Source: Acidobacteriaceae bacterium (GTDB lineage: Bacteria; Acidobacteriota; Terriglobia; Terriglobales; Acidobacteriaceae). From it: DNA of 22,161 bases. The DNA is taken from NCBI GenBank assembly GCA_003133425.1, contig PKXI01000203.1, positions 11,701 to 33,861 of the forward strand, in the 5' to 3' direction. Made by a program: the position numbers and the translations under genes. This document shows positions 1 through 8,148 of the stretch, one piece after another (the stretch's first letter is position 1; each line of letters begins with the position of its first letter). The notes under the pieces are model-generated. The model made no database searches. It was not told the origin of the DNA and was given only the letters and a program-made list of their open reading frames with translations.

Positions 1-6
1 ACATAA

Positions 7-513
7 TCACGCGGTCATGGTAGTAGTGGCTGACAAGATTATTGAATTCGTCGCCTGTTTACATTCCTTATCCAGCACATTGCATGAGATCACTTCGTTT
101 CGCAAACTGAATTCCGGCTTCCAATTGGTGATGTGGTTTTCTGTGAAGTAGGCGAGCTTCGCATTTTGATAGACATCAGTAAGACTCATGTCGTTTGTCC
201 ATGAATTCCCTCCCGGACCAGCGAAATCAGATTTGTAATGGTACTCGACGAGAATGAAGCATTTGTCAAGCTTCGCATCGTAATGGTTCGTGAAATCTAA
301 AAGAACCGTGTCTTTGTCGCGGGACCAGTTCCCGTTGAACCACGCCCGCGCGTCTTTCGAGCATTTCGGCTGAAGATCGTAATCGAGTGCAGTGTTTTGT
401 TTCTCGACCTTTGCCTTCAGATCCGCGTTTTCCTTTTCAAGTTTCGCGACGCGGTCGGCTTCACATCCGGCAAGGAGAGCACAACAGGTCAAAAGTCCAA
501 TCGCAAGTTTCAT
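7..513 (-). CDS. small lipoprotein of unknown function
   Basis: The 168-residue product starts with a short hydrophobic signal and a clear lipobox (LLAGC, Cys17), so it is probably lipidated and membrane-anchored. Residues about 18-42 are rich in Lys, Glu, Leu and Asp with heptad-like spacing and should form a short coiled coil just after the anchor. The remainder (about 45-168) is a compact soluble domain with four further cysteines (about 51, 85, 144 and 151) that could form two disulfides outside the cytoplasm. I do not recognise the family. The gene is complete: TGA at 7-9 and ATG at 511-513, with a weak purine stretch (AAGGG) about 10 bases before the start. The downstream neighbour lies outside the window. 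The export call is strong; function is unknown. Confidence 0.75.
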   Translation of the reverse strand: MKLAIGLLTCCALLAGCEADRVAKLEKENADLKAKVEKQNTALDYDLQPKCSKDARAWFNGNWSRDKDTVLLDFTNHYDAKLDKCFILVEYHYKSDFAGPGGNSWTNDMSLTDVYQNAKLAYFTENHITNWKPEFSLRNEVISCNVLDKECKQATNSIILSATTTMTA

Positions 514-904
514 GTTATCGAGCCCTTCACATTCTGGGGATAAGTCTACTTTGCAATTTCCAGCAGGGGTGCTTTAGTTGAGGTGTGAAAAGATCGATTC
601 GTCAGCACATTCTCGAACACATAGCCACCCATGCAGGCTTTAGGCAACTAAACGTTCAGCAGGGCGCTGCTTCAATCTCACCGTGCGTGCGCTAGGTGAC
701 GCTCTCTGACGTAATCTCCGGATGTTTGAGCAGGAACTCCAGCGCATAGGTGCTGGCGGTCGGATCGTCCTTCTGGTTCGCGATGGCAAAAGCCTGAAAT
801 GATGGGGAATAAGCGCCGACAAGACGAATTTCAACGGTTCCCAATGGTCAAATGTCAGTTCTCCTGTTAGATTCTGGTGTGTCAAGCTCGTTGAAGGGGT
901 CACA
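514..904. other. 391-base gap between lipoprotein gene and PD40/TPR gene
   Basis: This gap separates two divergent genes and should contain both promoters, but no convincing -35/-10 pair was found. It also holds the short minus-strand open stretch listed separately at 692-847. The GTG start of the next gene at 905 is preceded by a good ribosome binding site, GAAGGGG at 893-899, five bases upstream, which supports that start over later ATGs. Confidence 0.5.
692..847 (-). pseudogene. possible C-terminal gene remnant or very small gene
   Basis: On the minus strand a 51-codon open stretch runs from just after an in-frame TGA (848-850) to a TAG (692-694). Its translation reads like real protein: it begins GTVEIRLVGAYSPS, passes through AIANQKDD and ends LEFLLKHPEITSESVT. 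The tail resembles the helical end of a TPR-type or similar protein. The only possible start inside is TTG at 842-844. An AGGAG lies upstream but about 16 bases away, too far for a normal start. I read it as the 3' end of a decayed gene, though a small intact gene cannot be excluded. A longer minus frame over the same bases (640-1068) gives an unnatural Arg/Pro/Ser-rich product and overlaps the next gene. Confidence 0.3.
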
Positions 905-3172
905 GTGAAACAGTTTGGAGCCGGCATTTTGGTTGTCGGCGCATTGTCAGTTGGCATATCGGCAGTTCTGGGGTGGAACGCCATCCTGCAAGGTTCAAGA
1001 ACGGCCGGCCGGGTGTTCGCACAGCAATCGGCAAGCACACCCGCGATGGCTTCTTCTTCATCGTCCAACCAAAATGATCAAAAGGTGCATGAGATAGCGG
1101 TTGACTACCCGGAAGAGGGATCGATCTTTCCGCCGGAGATCACTCCCCCTACCTTTCTCTGGCGCGATGCATCGAACGACGCCTCATTTTGGATGATCGA
1201 CGTGGCGTTCAGTGACGGCTCGGCTGGGATTCATGCGAAATCGGCGGGCGAGCGTTTGCGCATCGGCGAGATCGATCCGCGCTGCGTTGCCGCGAGCAAC
1301 GAGCCGCCAAAGCTGACTCCGCAGCAAGCCGCAGCACGGACCTGGATACCGGATGCGGCGACTTGGGAGGCTATCAAGCAGCACTCGAAGGAGCATCCCG
1401 CCACAATCACGATCACCGGGATTCAAGCCGAGTCTCCCGGGCGGCCGGTTTCGCGCGGTACGGTGACGATCGAAACTTCAAAGGATGCAGTGGGAGCGCC
1501 GATCTTCTACCGCGACGTTCCGCTGATTCCATCGAAGTCGCAGGAAGGGATCATCAAGCCGCTGGCTCAGTACAATTTGCCCCTGCTCGCCTGGCGGTTG
1601 CGCAACGTTGCCGAGCCGCGCAGCCGGTTGGTGTTGACGGGCATGCACACCTGCGCCAACTGCCATTCATTCTCGCTTGACGGCAAGAGTTTCGGAATGG
1701 ATATCGACGGCCCCGCAAACGACAAGGGGCTGTACGCGATCACCCAGGTCAAGCCGCAGATGACCATCGCCAATCGGGACGTGATCTCGTGGACTAAGGT
1801 CAAGGATGAATCCGCTTCGCCTTCGAGAATCGGCTTCATGTCCCAGCTCTCGCCGGACGGCAGGTATGTCCTGACCATGCTGCGGGGGCTGAGGGCGGAA
1901 CTGAGAAATAGCTACTACGTCGTTAATTTCACCGACTACCATTTCCTGCAGGTGTTCTTTCCAACCCGAGGAATCCTGGCATTTTACGACCGCTCAACAG
2001 GCCGAAAGCAGGTGTTGCATGGGGCTGACGATCCTCACTATGTGCAAACCGACGCCGTTTGGAGCCCGGACAGCAAATACGTGGTCTTTGCCAGAGCGGA
2101 AGCAAGGGAACCCATGTCCCCGGACCAAAAGATTCCCGAACATGCCAACGACCCTGAAGAGACCCAAATCAAGTTCGATCTATACAGGATACCGTTCAAC
2201 GACGGCAAGGGCGGCCAGCCCCTGGCGATCGAGGGTGCATCCCACAACGGCATGAGCAACAGCTTTCCCAAGGTGTCTCCCGATGGCCGTTGGATCGTCT
2301 TTGTGCAGAGCCGCAATGCTCAATTGATGCGTCCCGACAGCCAGCTTTACATTGTGCCGGCGGCAGGCGGCGTGGCGCGGCGGATGCGCTGCAATACTCC
2401 GCTGATGAACTCATGGCATAGCTTCTCGCCGAATGGGCGCTGGCTGGTGTTCTCCTCGAAGAGCCGCTCACCCTACACGCAGATGTTTCTAACCCACATC
2501 GACAAAGATGGCAATGACAGCCCCGCAATTCTGATTGACAACGCGACAGCGGCCAATCGCGCGGTGAATATTCCGGAATTTGTGAATATACCGCCGGACA
2601 GTCCGATGAAGATCGACGTGCCTGCGGCAGAGTCGTACCGCCTTTTAGACCTTGGGTCAGATTTAGCTGCCAAGGGCCAGATTGATGCGGCCATAGCCGA
2701 TTGGAGGAAGGTTCTTGAACTCGACCCAAGCAATGCCAAGGCGCAGAGTAACCTCGGAGGAGCGCTCCTGTGGAAAGGTGATGTCGCCGAGGGTACGAGA
2801 CATCTTCAGGCGGCCCATGAGATCGACCCTGAATACCCAGACCCAAGCGTGGCCGGGATCGATATTGGACTAGAGTTCTATAATCGCGAGCAACTCCATG
2901 CCGCCATCCAGAATTCGGACTGCAGCGGAGTTTCTTCTTTCGGCAACCAGATTCTCACTTCCGAACCTGAGGATGCAGAAGCCACAAAGGCTATTGCAGA
3001 CTGCGCAGTGAAACAAGATCGCCAACAAATGCGGACGGCGCTTGAGAAATCCGATTGTCAGGCCGCGATCTCATCTGCCAACAAGATACTGGCCTCGGAG
3101 CCGGCCGACAACGAAGCTCAAAAAGTACTGAAGCAATGTAACCTGGCTGCAAGGAGATTGCCGGCTCGCTAA
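905..3172 (+). CDS. exported PD40/TolB-like propeller protein with CxxCH motif and C-terminal TPR
   Basis: The 755-residue protein has an N-terminal hydrophobic segment (about 6-30) and Ala-rich linker, so it is likely exported or membrane-tethered. Residues about 60-210 look like a beta-sandwich opening (FPPEITPPTFLW). A single c-type heme motif, TCANCHSF, sits at about 249-256. A propeller follows with PD40 blades marked by SPDGRY, SPDSKY, SPDGRW and SPNGRW (about 315-520). A TPR unit lies at about 577-645. The tail carries two similar roughly 40-residue repeats sharing the pattern SDC...N.IL.SEP.D.EA.K and a closing Cys. GTG is the start, backed by GAAGGGG five bases upstream. Known use of the parts suggests a periplasmic scaffold that may bind heme c; substrate and partner are unknown. 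It converges with the TPR gene downstream, stop codons overlapping at 3169-3172. Confidence 0.8.
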   Translation: MKQFGAGILVVGALSVGISAVLGWNAILQGSRTAGRVFAQQSASTPAMASSSSSNQNDQKVHEIAVDYPEEGSIFPPEITPPTFLWRDASNDASFWMIDVAFSDGSAGIHAKSAGERLRIGEIDPRCVAASNEPPKLTPQQAAARTWIPDAATWEAIKQHSKEHPATITITGIQAESPGRPVSRGTVTIETSKDAVGAPIFYRDVPLIPSKSQEGIIKPLAQYNLPLLAWRLRNVAEPRSRLVLTGMHTCANCHSFSLDGKSFGMDIDGPANDKGLYAITQVKPQMTIANRDVISWTKVKDESASPSRIGFMSQLSPDGRYVLTMLRGLRAELRNSYYVVNFTDYHFLQVFFPTRGILAFYDRSTGRKQVLHGADDPHYVQTDAVWSPDSKYVVFARAEAREPMSPDQKIPEHANDPEETQIKFDLYRIPFNDGKGGQPLAIEGASHNGMSNSFPKVSPDGRWIVFVQSRNAQLMRPDSQLYIVPAAGGVARRMRCNTPLMNSWHSFSPNGRWLVFSSKSRSPYTQMFLTHIDKDGNDSPAILIDNATAANRAVNIPEFVNIPPDSPMKIDVPAAESYRLLDLGSDLAAKGQIDAAIADWRKVLELDPSNAKAQSNLGGALLWKGDVAEGTRHLQAAHEIDPEYPDPSVAGIDIGLEFYNREQLHAAIQNSDCSGVSSFGNQILTSEPEDAEATKAIADCAVKQDRQQMRTALEKSDCQAAISSANKILASEPADNEAQKVLKQCNLAARRLPAR

Positions 3173-4668
3173 TGAGGGGCGGGTTGTTGTTCCAACAGCT
3201 TGAATCGCTTCCTGGCGGTTTCCTGCTGAAGCGAGATCTGCTGCAAATCTGAAAGACGCTTTACAAGTGCCTGAATTTCGTCGCGCTGCCCGCTTTGTCC
3301 TGAGTGCCGCAACGCAATGATGAGATGATAGAGTGCGCTTCGGTCGGTAGGGGCATATTCGAGCACGTGACGGCATTGTTCAATGGCAAGGCCGTATTGG
3401 CCAGAACTCATGTACATGCTCGCAAGAAGATTCCGTGCCTGTACAAAATCCGGCTTTAGTTTCACCGCCAGCAGTGCAGATCTCATTGCTTCTCCAGACA
3501 CCGCACTCTGCGTGCCGGTCTTTTCGTCGGCAAGCAACTTGGCGAGCAGAAAATGCAGGAAAGCGCTGTCGGGATGATCTTTTAACTGCTTACGTATATC
3601 CGATAACGATAATGCCTTTTCTGGGTGAGTCTTGTCAGACATATCCCTTTGAATCTTAACAATATCGTTGGTGTACACGCTCAGGCTTTGTCCTGAATCA
3701 AGGCGCTCGGCGGCATTGAAATCGGCTTCGGCTTTGTCGTAATCCGCGATTTGCGCATAGAGCAGTCCGCGTGAGATATAAAGAGACGGTTCGTTGGTGA
3801 TGCGCAAAAGGCCGGCATTCATCATATCGATTCCAATCTCAAAGGAATCGTGATCCAGACAGAGCGTCGCAAATGCGACATAGTAGTCCGCATTGGCCGG
3901 GTTCAAGACAATCGCCTGCCGAAGAAGAGGCGCCGCTTTGGGAGTATCGCCCACAGCCTCATAAGCCTGGGAAGCCAGGCTCAAGATATCCGGGTCTGCC
4001 TGGTCAGGAGTGAGCAATGGTTCAAGTACCTTGAGCGCGGCATCATTCTGTTTCGCTTCGACGAGCAGCACGGCAAGATCGTATTTTGGATAAGTGCTCC
4101 CGGGAAGCAGCGCAGCAAGTTGTTCAAATATAGGAATTGCCTTCTGCGGTTGTTTTGTTTGGGCCAGGCAATTTCCATATGCTTCCAGTGAGCCAGGATG
4201 GGTCCTGATCGCTTCAGTGCTGAGAAGAAAATGGTCAATTGCAACCTGGCAGTTCCCCTGTTTCTCCTCTAGGTTCGCGAGCATTTCATGTGCGGTCTCA
4301 TCTTTCGGATCGGCCTTCAATATCTTTTCAAGCAGCGGGATTGCGCGCTCATCCCGTGCCTGATAGAGGAGTTGCACTTCGCCCTTCAAAGCTGCGGGGT
4401 AGTTTGGGGAGAGGCTCAACGCCTTTTGAAAGGCATCGATCGCGTCATGGTTGCCGCCCTTGATCGAAAGGATGATTCCCTGCAATGTCCAGAGCCGGAA
4501 GTCGTTGGGCGTTTGGTGCAAAGCCAACTTCGACATCTCCAGAGCCTGGTCGTACTCCTGGGAACGAATCAACGATTCTATGGACTCAATGGAGGCTTTG
4601 GTCTGTTGCCCTAGAGCAACAAAAGATGCACCCAAAAGCAAAAGCGTCACCCATCCGGTACGAACCAT
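3169..4668 (-). CDS. exported tetratricopeptide repeat protein
   Basis: The 499-residue product begins with a signal peptide (VTLLLLGASFVALG, likely cut near residue 20), then consists almost wholly of degenerate TPR units, perhaps ten. Typical marks are the A..L...A....P patterns, for example AIDAFQKALSLSPNYPAAL and AAPLLRQAIVLNPANADYY. Such periplasmic solenoids act as protein-binding scaffolds; no enzyme motif is present. The ATG at 4666-4668 is preceded by GAGG about seven bases upstream. The gene is divergent from the MGH1-type glycosidase, with a 185-base gap that must serve both, and its 3' end overlaps the convergent PD40/TPR gene by 4 bases. Family assignment is firm; the partner is unknown. 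Confidence 0.85.
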   Translation of the reverse strand: MVRTGWVTLLLLGASFVALGQQTKASIESIESLIRSQEYDQALEMSKLALHQTPNDFRLWTLQGIILSIKGGNHDAIDAFQKALSLSPNYPAALKGEVQLLYQARDERAIPLLEKILKADPKDETAHEMLANLEEKQGNCQVAIDHFLLSTEAIRTHPGSLEAYGNCLAQTKQPQKAIPIFEQLAALLPGSTYPKYDLAVLLVEAKQNDAALKVLEPLLTPDQADPDILSLASQAYEAVGDTPKAAPLLRQAIVLNPANADYYVAFATLCLDHDSFEIGIDMMNAGLLRITNEPSLYISRGLLYAQIADYDKAEADFNAAERLDSGQSLSVYTNDIVKIQRDMSDKTHPEKALSLSDIRKQLKDHPDSAFLHFLLAKLLADEKTGTQSAVSGEAMRSALLAVKLKPDFVQARNLLASMYMSSGQYGLAIEQCRHVLEYAPTDRSALYHLIIALRHSGQSGQRDEIQALVKRLSDLQQISLQQETARKRFKLLEQQPAPH

Positions 4669-4853
4669 CGAACTGCCTCATCCCAAGTGTAAACGCAAAG
4701 AACAGTCTGAGCGCTAGTAGACACGCGCCTTCAGTGCGCGGGTGAATAGTATCAAGTTCAGTTTCTCCCACAGATGCAGAGATGCGAGTCTTTCACAACA
4801 CAGCCGGCGAGAGGTACAATGCCAGCCAATCAGCGCAAAGGAGAATGTTCTTC

Positions 4854-6215
4854 ATGAAACCTGCAATGCCGGATGCCGCTTTCTCCCGCATGTCGTTCCC
4901 GTTGACGATTGGCGCCCTTGTTCTGGCATCACTGCTTTTTCATTCGACATTTATTGCGCAGGCAAACCCTCCTGTCGGCAATCCGCACCAGTCGAAAGGC
5001 ACCGACCAAACGAGGTCCGAACTGCTCCGTGAACGTCTCCAGCAGCTTAACCGCGATATCAGCAAGAAGGGATTGCACGACTTCCCGCAGTCCATGGAGA
5101 AGCTGCTTACCGGTTACGCCTATGGCGAGTTTTTTGATTGGGACCTGTACTTTGAGAATATCTATCTGTCTTATTACGGTGTCAGTAAATTCGACTTTTC
5201 AAACTTTGCGGTATTTCTCAGCCGTCAGCAGCCGGACGGTTTCATTTCCCGCACACTGGGTATCACCTATCCGAAGCCAAAGCAGATGTTCAAGCCGTTC
5301 CTCGCGCAGCTCGCTGTTCTTGGATCGCAACAAACTGGTTCTTATGAATGGCTGCGCAAGAAAGACTACGGCCAGCTGCAGAAATACCTGGATCGTTGGT
5401 TTGCCTATGATGCCGACCACAATGGGCTGCCCACGTGGAATAGTTCTGACGCTAGCGGCATGGACAACCAGTTGAGCCGCTCTGGGGACTTAGACTCCTA
5501 CTTTGACGAGGGTGTCGATCTGGCGTGTTATTTGGTTCGCGAGCTCCAGGCCATGGCCATCATCTCAGGGAAATTGGGAAAGACCAAGGAGCAGGACGAG
5601 TACCGGCAGCGCGCGAAAGAACTTACGAAACTCATCAATAACGTCTTTTGGGACGAAAAGGATGGGTTCTACTACGACCGGAACGAGAAAACAGGGAAAA
5701 TGATACGCGTCAAGTCCGTCGCCGGCTTCTTCCCGCTCTGGGCCGGAGTGGCGACGCCCGCGCAGGCACGCCGCCTGGTGCAAGAGCACCTATTCAATGA
5801 AAAAGAGTTCTGGCTCGCTTATCCCGTAGCTACTTACGCCAAAACCGCACCTGACTTTTACGAAGGGACTACTAAGGGCGAGTGCAACTGGCGCGGAAAT
5901 AGCTGGATTCCCAGCAACTATATGATATTCCATGGGCTGATTAAATATGGCTATGACAAGGAAGCCCGTGAGCTTGCGGATAGAACCTATACGATGGTCC
6001 TGGACAGGAACCCGGTGACGCGCGAGTATTACGACTCTGAAACCGGACAAGGTTATGGGATGAATCCCTTCTGGGGATGGTCGTCTTTGGGTTACATAAT
6101 GCCCCTCGAATACAAACTTCACTACGATCCTACTGACCTGGCTGGCAAAGTGAGGCCGATTGTCAGCGAAGAGCTCGGAATCCGGTTCAGCGAGAGCGCT
6201 TCAGACAACCCGTAG
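4854..6215 (+). CDS. exported MGH1/GH63-like (trehalase-fold) glycoside hydrolase
   Basis: With the start at 4854 the protein is 453 residues. It carries an N-terminal signal (hydrophobic about 16-36, ending FIAQA) followed by an (alpha/alpha)6-barrel glycosidase of the GH37/GH63/MGH1 group. Visible marks are FFDWDLYF (about 93-100), a substrate-lining SGMDN (about 201-205) whose Asp204 fits the catalytic acid, GFFPLWAG, NWRGNSWIPSNY and EYYDSETG, whose Glu391 fits the catalytic base, then WGWSSLGY. These enzymes invert alpha-linked gluco- or manno-configured substrates; the exact sugar cannot be read here. The frame is open upstream to an ATG at 4782, but AAAGGAG at 4837-4843, ten bases before 4854, and the better signal peptide favour 4854. 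It converges with the CRTAC1 gene with 43 bases between stops. Confidence 0.85.
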   Translation: MKPAMPDAAFSRMSFPLTIGALVLASLLFHSTFIAQANPPVGNPHQSKGTDQTRSELLRERLQQLNRDISKKGLHDFPQSMEKLLTGYAYGEFFDWDLYFENIYLSYYGVSKFDFSNFAVFLSRQQPDGFISRTLGITYPKPKQMFKPFLAQLAVLGSQQTGSYEWLRKKDYGQLQKYLDRWFAYDADHNGLPTWNSSDASGMDNQLSRSGDLDSYFDEGVDLACYLVRELQAMAIISGKLGKTKEQDEYRQRAKELTKLINNVFWDEKDGFYYDRNEKTGKMIRVKSVAGFFPLWAGVATPAQARRLVQEHLFNEKEFWLAYPVATYAKTAPDFYEGTTKGECNWRGNSWIPSNYMIFHGLIKYGYDKEARELADRTYTMVLDRNPVTREYYDSETGQGYGMNPFWGWSSLGYIMPLEYKLHYDPTDLAGKVRPIVSEELGIRFSESASDNP

Positions 6216-6258
6216 AGGAAGCAGACAAAAGTACGGGAGCTTCAGACGCAGGGAAACG

Positions 6259-8046
6259 TTAGCGCGCCCAGCCTGCATTCGGAATGATCCCGTGCGCTTC
6301 CCGAATTGTAACGAGCTGATCGCATTTCACTGCGGGATATTTTTCCGTCAGGCCGCTCGGCCAGTAGATGGTCACATCCGCACTCGTCGCTTGGCCAAGG
6401 CCGAAATGAAGGCGAGAATCATTGCACGAGTAATAACTTGATTGGCTCAGCACCGCCTGGGCCTGGACTCGGCCAGAATAGCGGGCCAATACGCGTGCGC
6501 CAATCGCACTGCGATTCGACTTTGTGCCGACAAGTTTCACCTTGAGCCAATGGCGCATTCCCTTCAAATCGTTGCGCAGCAGTGACGGCGGCTCGTTCAT
6601 ATTCAGGATCAGAATATCCATATCGCCGTCGTTGTCGAAGTCTCCGAATGCGCAACCGCGGCCCGAGTGCGGAGTCGTGACGCCTGGACCGGCATTTGCA
6701 ATTTCTTCGAAGGCGCCATTGCCGAGGTTTCTGAACAGGATGCGAGGAGACTTATTCGGATATTGCGGAAGCTTCTTCTCAACTTCGGGGTACACACTTC
6801 CGGTTACAAAGAAGATGTCGGGCCAGCCATCATTGTCGAGATCGACAATTCCCGCTCCCCAACTGGCGAAGCGGGTCTCAACGCCGATTCGTGCCTCGAG
6901 AGTCCGGTCGTCAAAATTCCCCGTGCCATCGTTGTGGTACAGCGCATCAGTATCCTGGGCAAAGTGGGTCTTGAAGATGTCGAGGTGGCCATCCAGATCG
7001 TAGTCCCCGATTCCGACGCCCATTCCCGATTGTTCCATTCCGTCATTGCTCAGGGCTACGCCACGTGCAATCCCATCCTCTTTGAATGTCCCGTCGTGCT
7101 GATTGATGAAGAGGAGGCTAGGGGTCGAGTCGGAAGCAACATATATGTCGGGCCAACCATCTTCGTCGAAGTCCGCTGCTACCACGGTCATTCCATAGTT
7201 GGACCATAGCTTGCCAATGCCGGACGTGATGCTTACATCGGTAAAGGTTCCGTCTCCATTGTTCCTGTAAAGGGAGTGCCGACCAAATGGAAGGCCCCTT
7301 GGACCGCAGTTAACCGGAATACCCTTCCAATTGCAATTGACCCCAGACCCGGGCTTGGGAACGTGCTCGAAGTCGAATTGCAGGTAATTTGAGACAAAAA
7401 GATCCAGATGGCCATCCCGGTTGTAATCGACAAAAGAGCACCCCGCACCCCATCTGACTTCTGAGCTTTCCAGGCCAGCCTCTTTTGTGACATCTTTGAA
7501 AGTCCCGTTGCCGAGGTTTCTGTAAAGCCGGTTCTGGCCATAGTAGGTGCAAAACAAATCTTCATAGCCGTCGTTGTTGTAGTCGCCAATGCACACGGCG
7601 TTAGCCCAGCCAACCGCCTCAAGTCCCGCCTGCCTGGTGACGTCGGTAAATGTTCCGTCCCGATTGTTCTTATAAAGACGATTGGATGTTCCGGGAGGAG
7701 CGCCTTCCAACCTGGTGCCGCTGAGAAGGAAGATATCGATCCACCCGTCGTTGTCGTAGTCGAAGAACGCACAGCCGCACCCATTCGCTTCAAGGATGTA
7801 ATCCTTGTGATCTACGGGGCCGTAGACTACCGGGGCAATCAGTCCTGCCGAAGCCGCAACGTCGGTGAAAAAAGCGTCAAACGGCCGGCCGGAAACTGTG
7901 GGTTTCGACTGAGGAGTTACAATCCTACCGCCCATACCGCCCAGTTCCTGGGAGCCTCCTCTCCGAGAGAGGGCCCCAGCGAGGGCTGTTAACGATAGAT
8001 GCAGGAATTTACGCCGTCCTGGGAGCATTCTTCCAATCATAGCCAC
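6259..8046 (-). CDS. CRTAC1 family protein: Tat-exported FG-GAP/VCBS propeller with ASPIC/UnbV domain
   Basis: The 595-residue protein starts with a twin-arginine signal (GRRKFLHLS, Arg11-Arg12, then a hydrophobic stretch), so it is probably exported folded. The body is a string of FG-GAP/VCBS blades, each with a calcium-binding DxDxDG-type loop: DYDNDGWIDIF, DYNNDGYEDLF, DYNRDGHLDLF, DFDEDGWPDIY, DYDLDGHLDIF, DLDNDGWPDIF and DFDNDGDMDIL. The C-terminus (about 515-580) is an ASPIC/UnbV domain, with SRLHFGLGQ and VTIYWPSG. Such proteins are extracellular or periplasmic and calcium-stabilised, probably for adhesion or glycan binding; the molecular role is not settled. The longest start is GTG at 8044-8046; ATGs at 8038-8040 and 8026-8028 are alternatives that keep the Tat motif, and none has a strong ribosome binding site. 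Confidence 0.9.
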   Translation of the reverse strand: MAMIGRMLPGRRKFLHLSLTALAGALSRRGGSQELGGMGGRIVTPQSKPTVSGRPFDAFFTDVAASAGLIAPVVYGPVDHKDYILEANGCGCAFFDYDNDGWIDIFLLSGTRLEGAPPGTSNRLYKNNRDGTFTDVTRQAGLEAVGWANAVCIGDYNNDGYEDLFCTYYGQNRLYRNLGNGTFKDVTKEAGLESSEVRWGAGCSFVDYNRDGHLDLFVSNYLQFDFEHVPKPGSGVNCNWKGIPVNCGPRGLPFGRHSLYRNNGDGTFTDVSITSGIGKLWSNYGMTVVAADFDEDGWPDIYVASDSTPSLLFINQHDGTFKEDGIARGVALSNDGMEQSGMGVGIGDYDLDGHLDIFKTHFAQDTDALYHNDGTGNFDDRTLEARIGVETRFASWGAGIVDLDNDGWPDIFFVTGSVYPEVEKKLPQYPNKSPRILFRNLGNGAFEEIANAGPGVTTPHSGRGCAFGDFDNDGDMDILILNMNEPPSLLRNDLKGMRHWLKVKLVGTKSNRSAIGARVLARYSGRVQAQAVLSQSSYYSCNDSRLHFGLGQATSADVTIYWPSGLTEKYPAVKCDQLVTIREAHGIIPNAGWAR

Positions 8047-8148
8047 AACGAGATTTGTCGCAAACGAAACGACGGATTCATTCTCTCAAAGTAGTCTTCG
8101 TTCCGTATTCCGAATCCGGAAGTTCATCACGTCAGCGGCAGATTTTTG

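Noticed and set aside
640..1068. 142-codon minus-strand open frame
   Set aside because: It overlaps the start of the PD40/TPR gene, which has a good ribosome binding site, and its product is Arg/Pro/Ser-rich without family features; a neighbouring frame gives a more protein-like reading.
2196..2846. 216-codon minus-strand open frame
   Set aside because: It lies entirely inside the PD40/TPR gene, antisense to clear propeller and TPR motifs; composition is that of a shadow frame.
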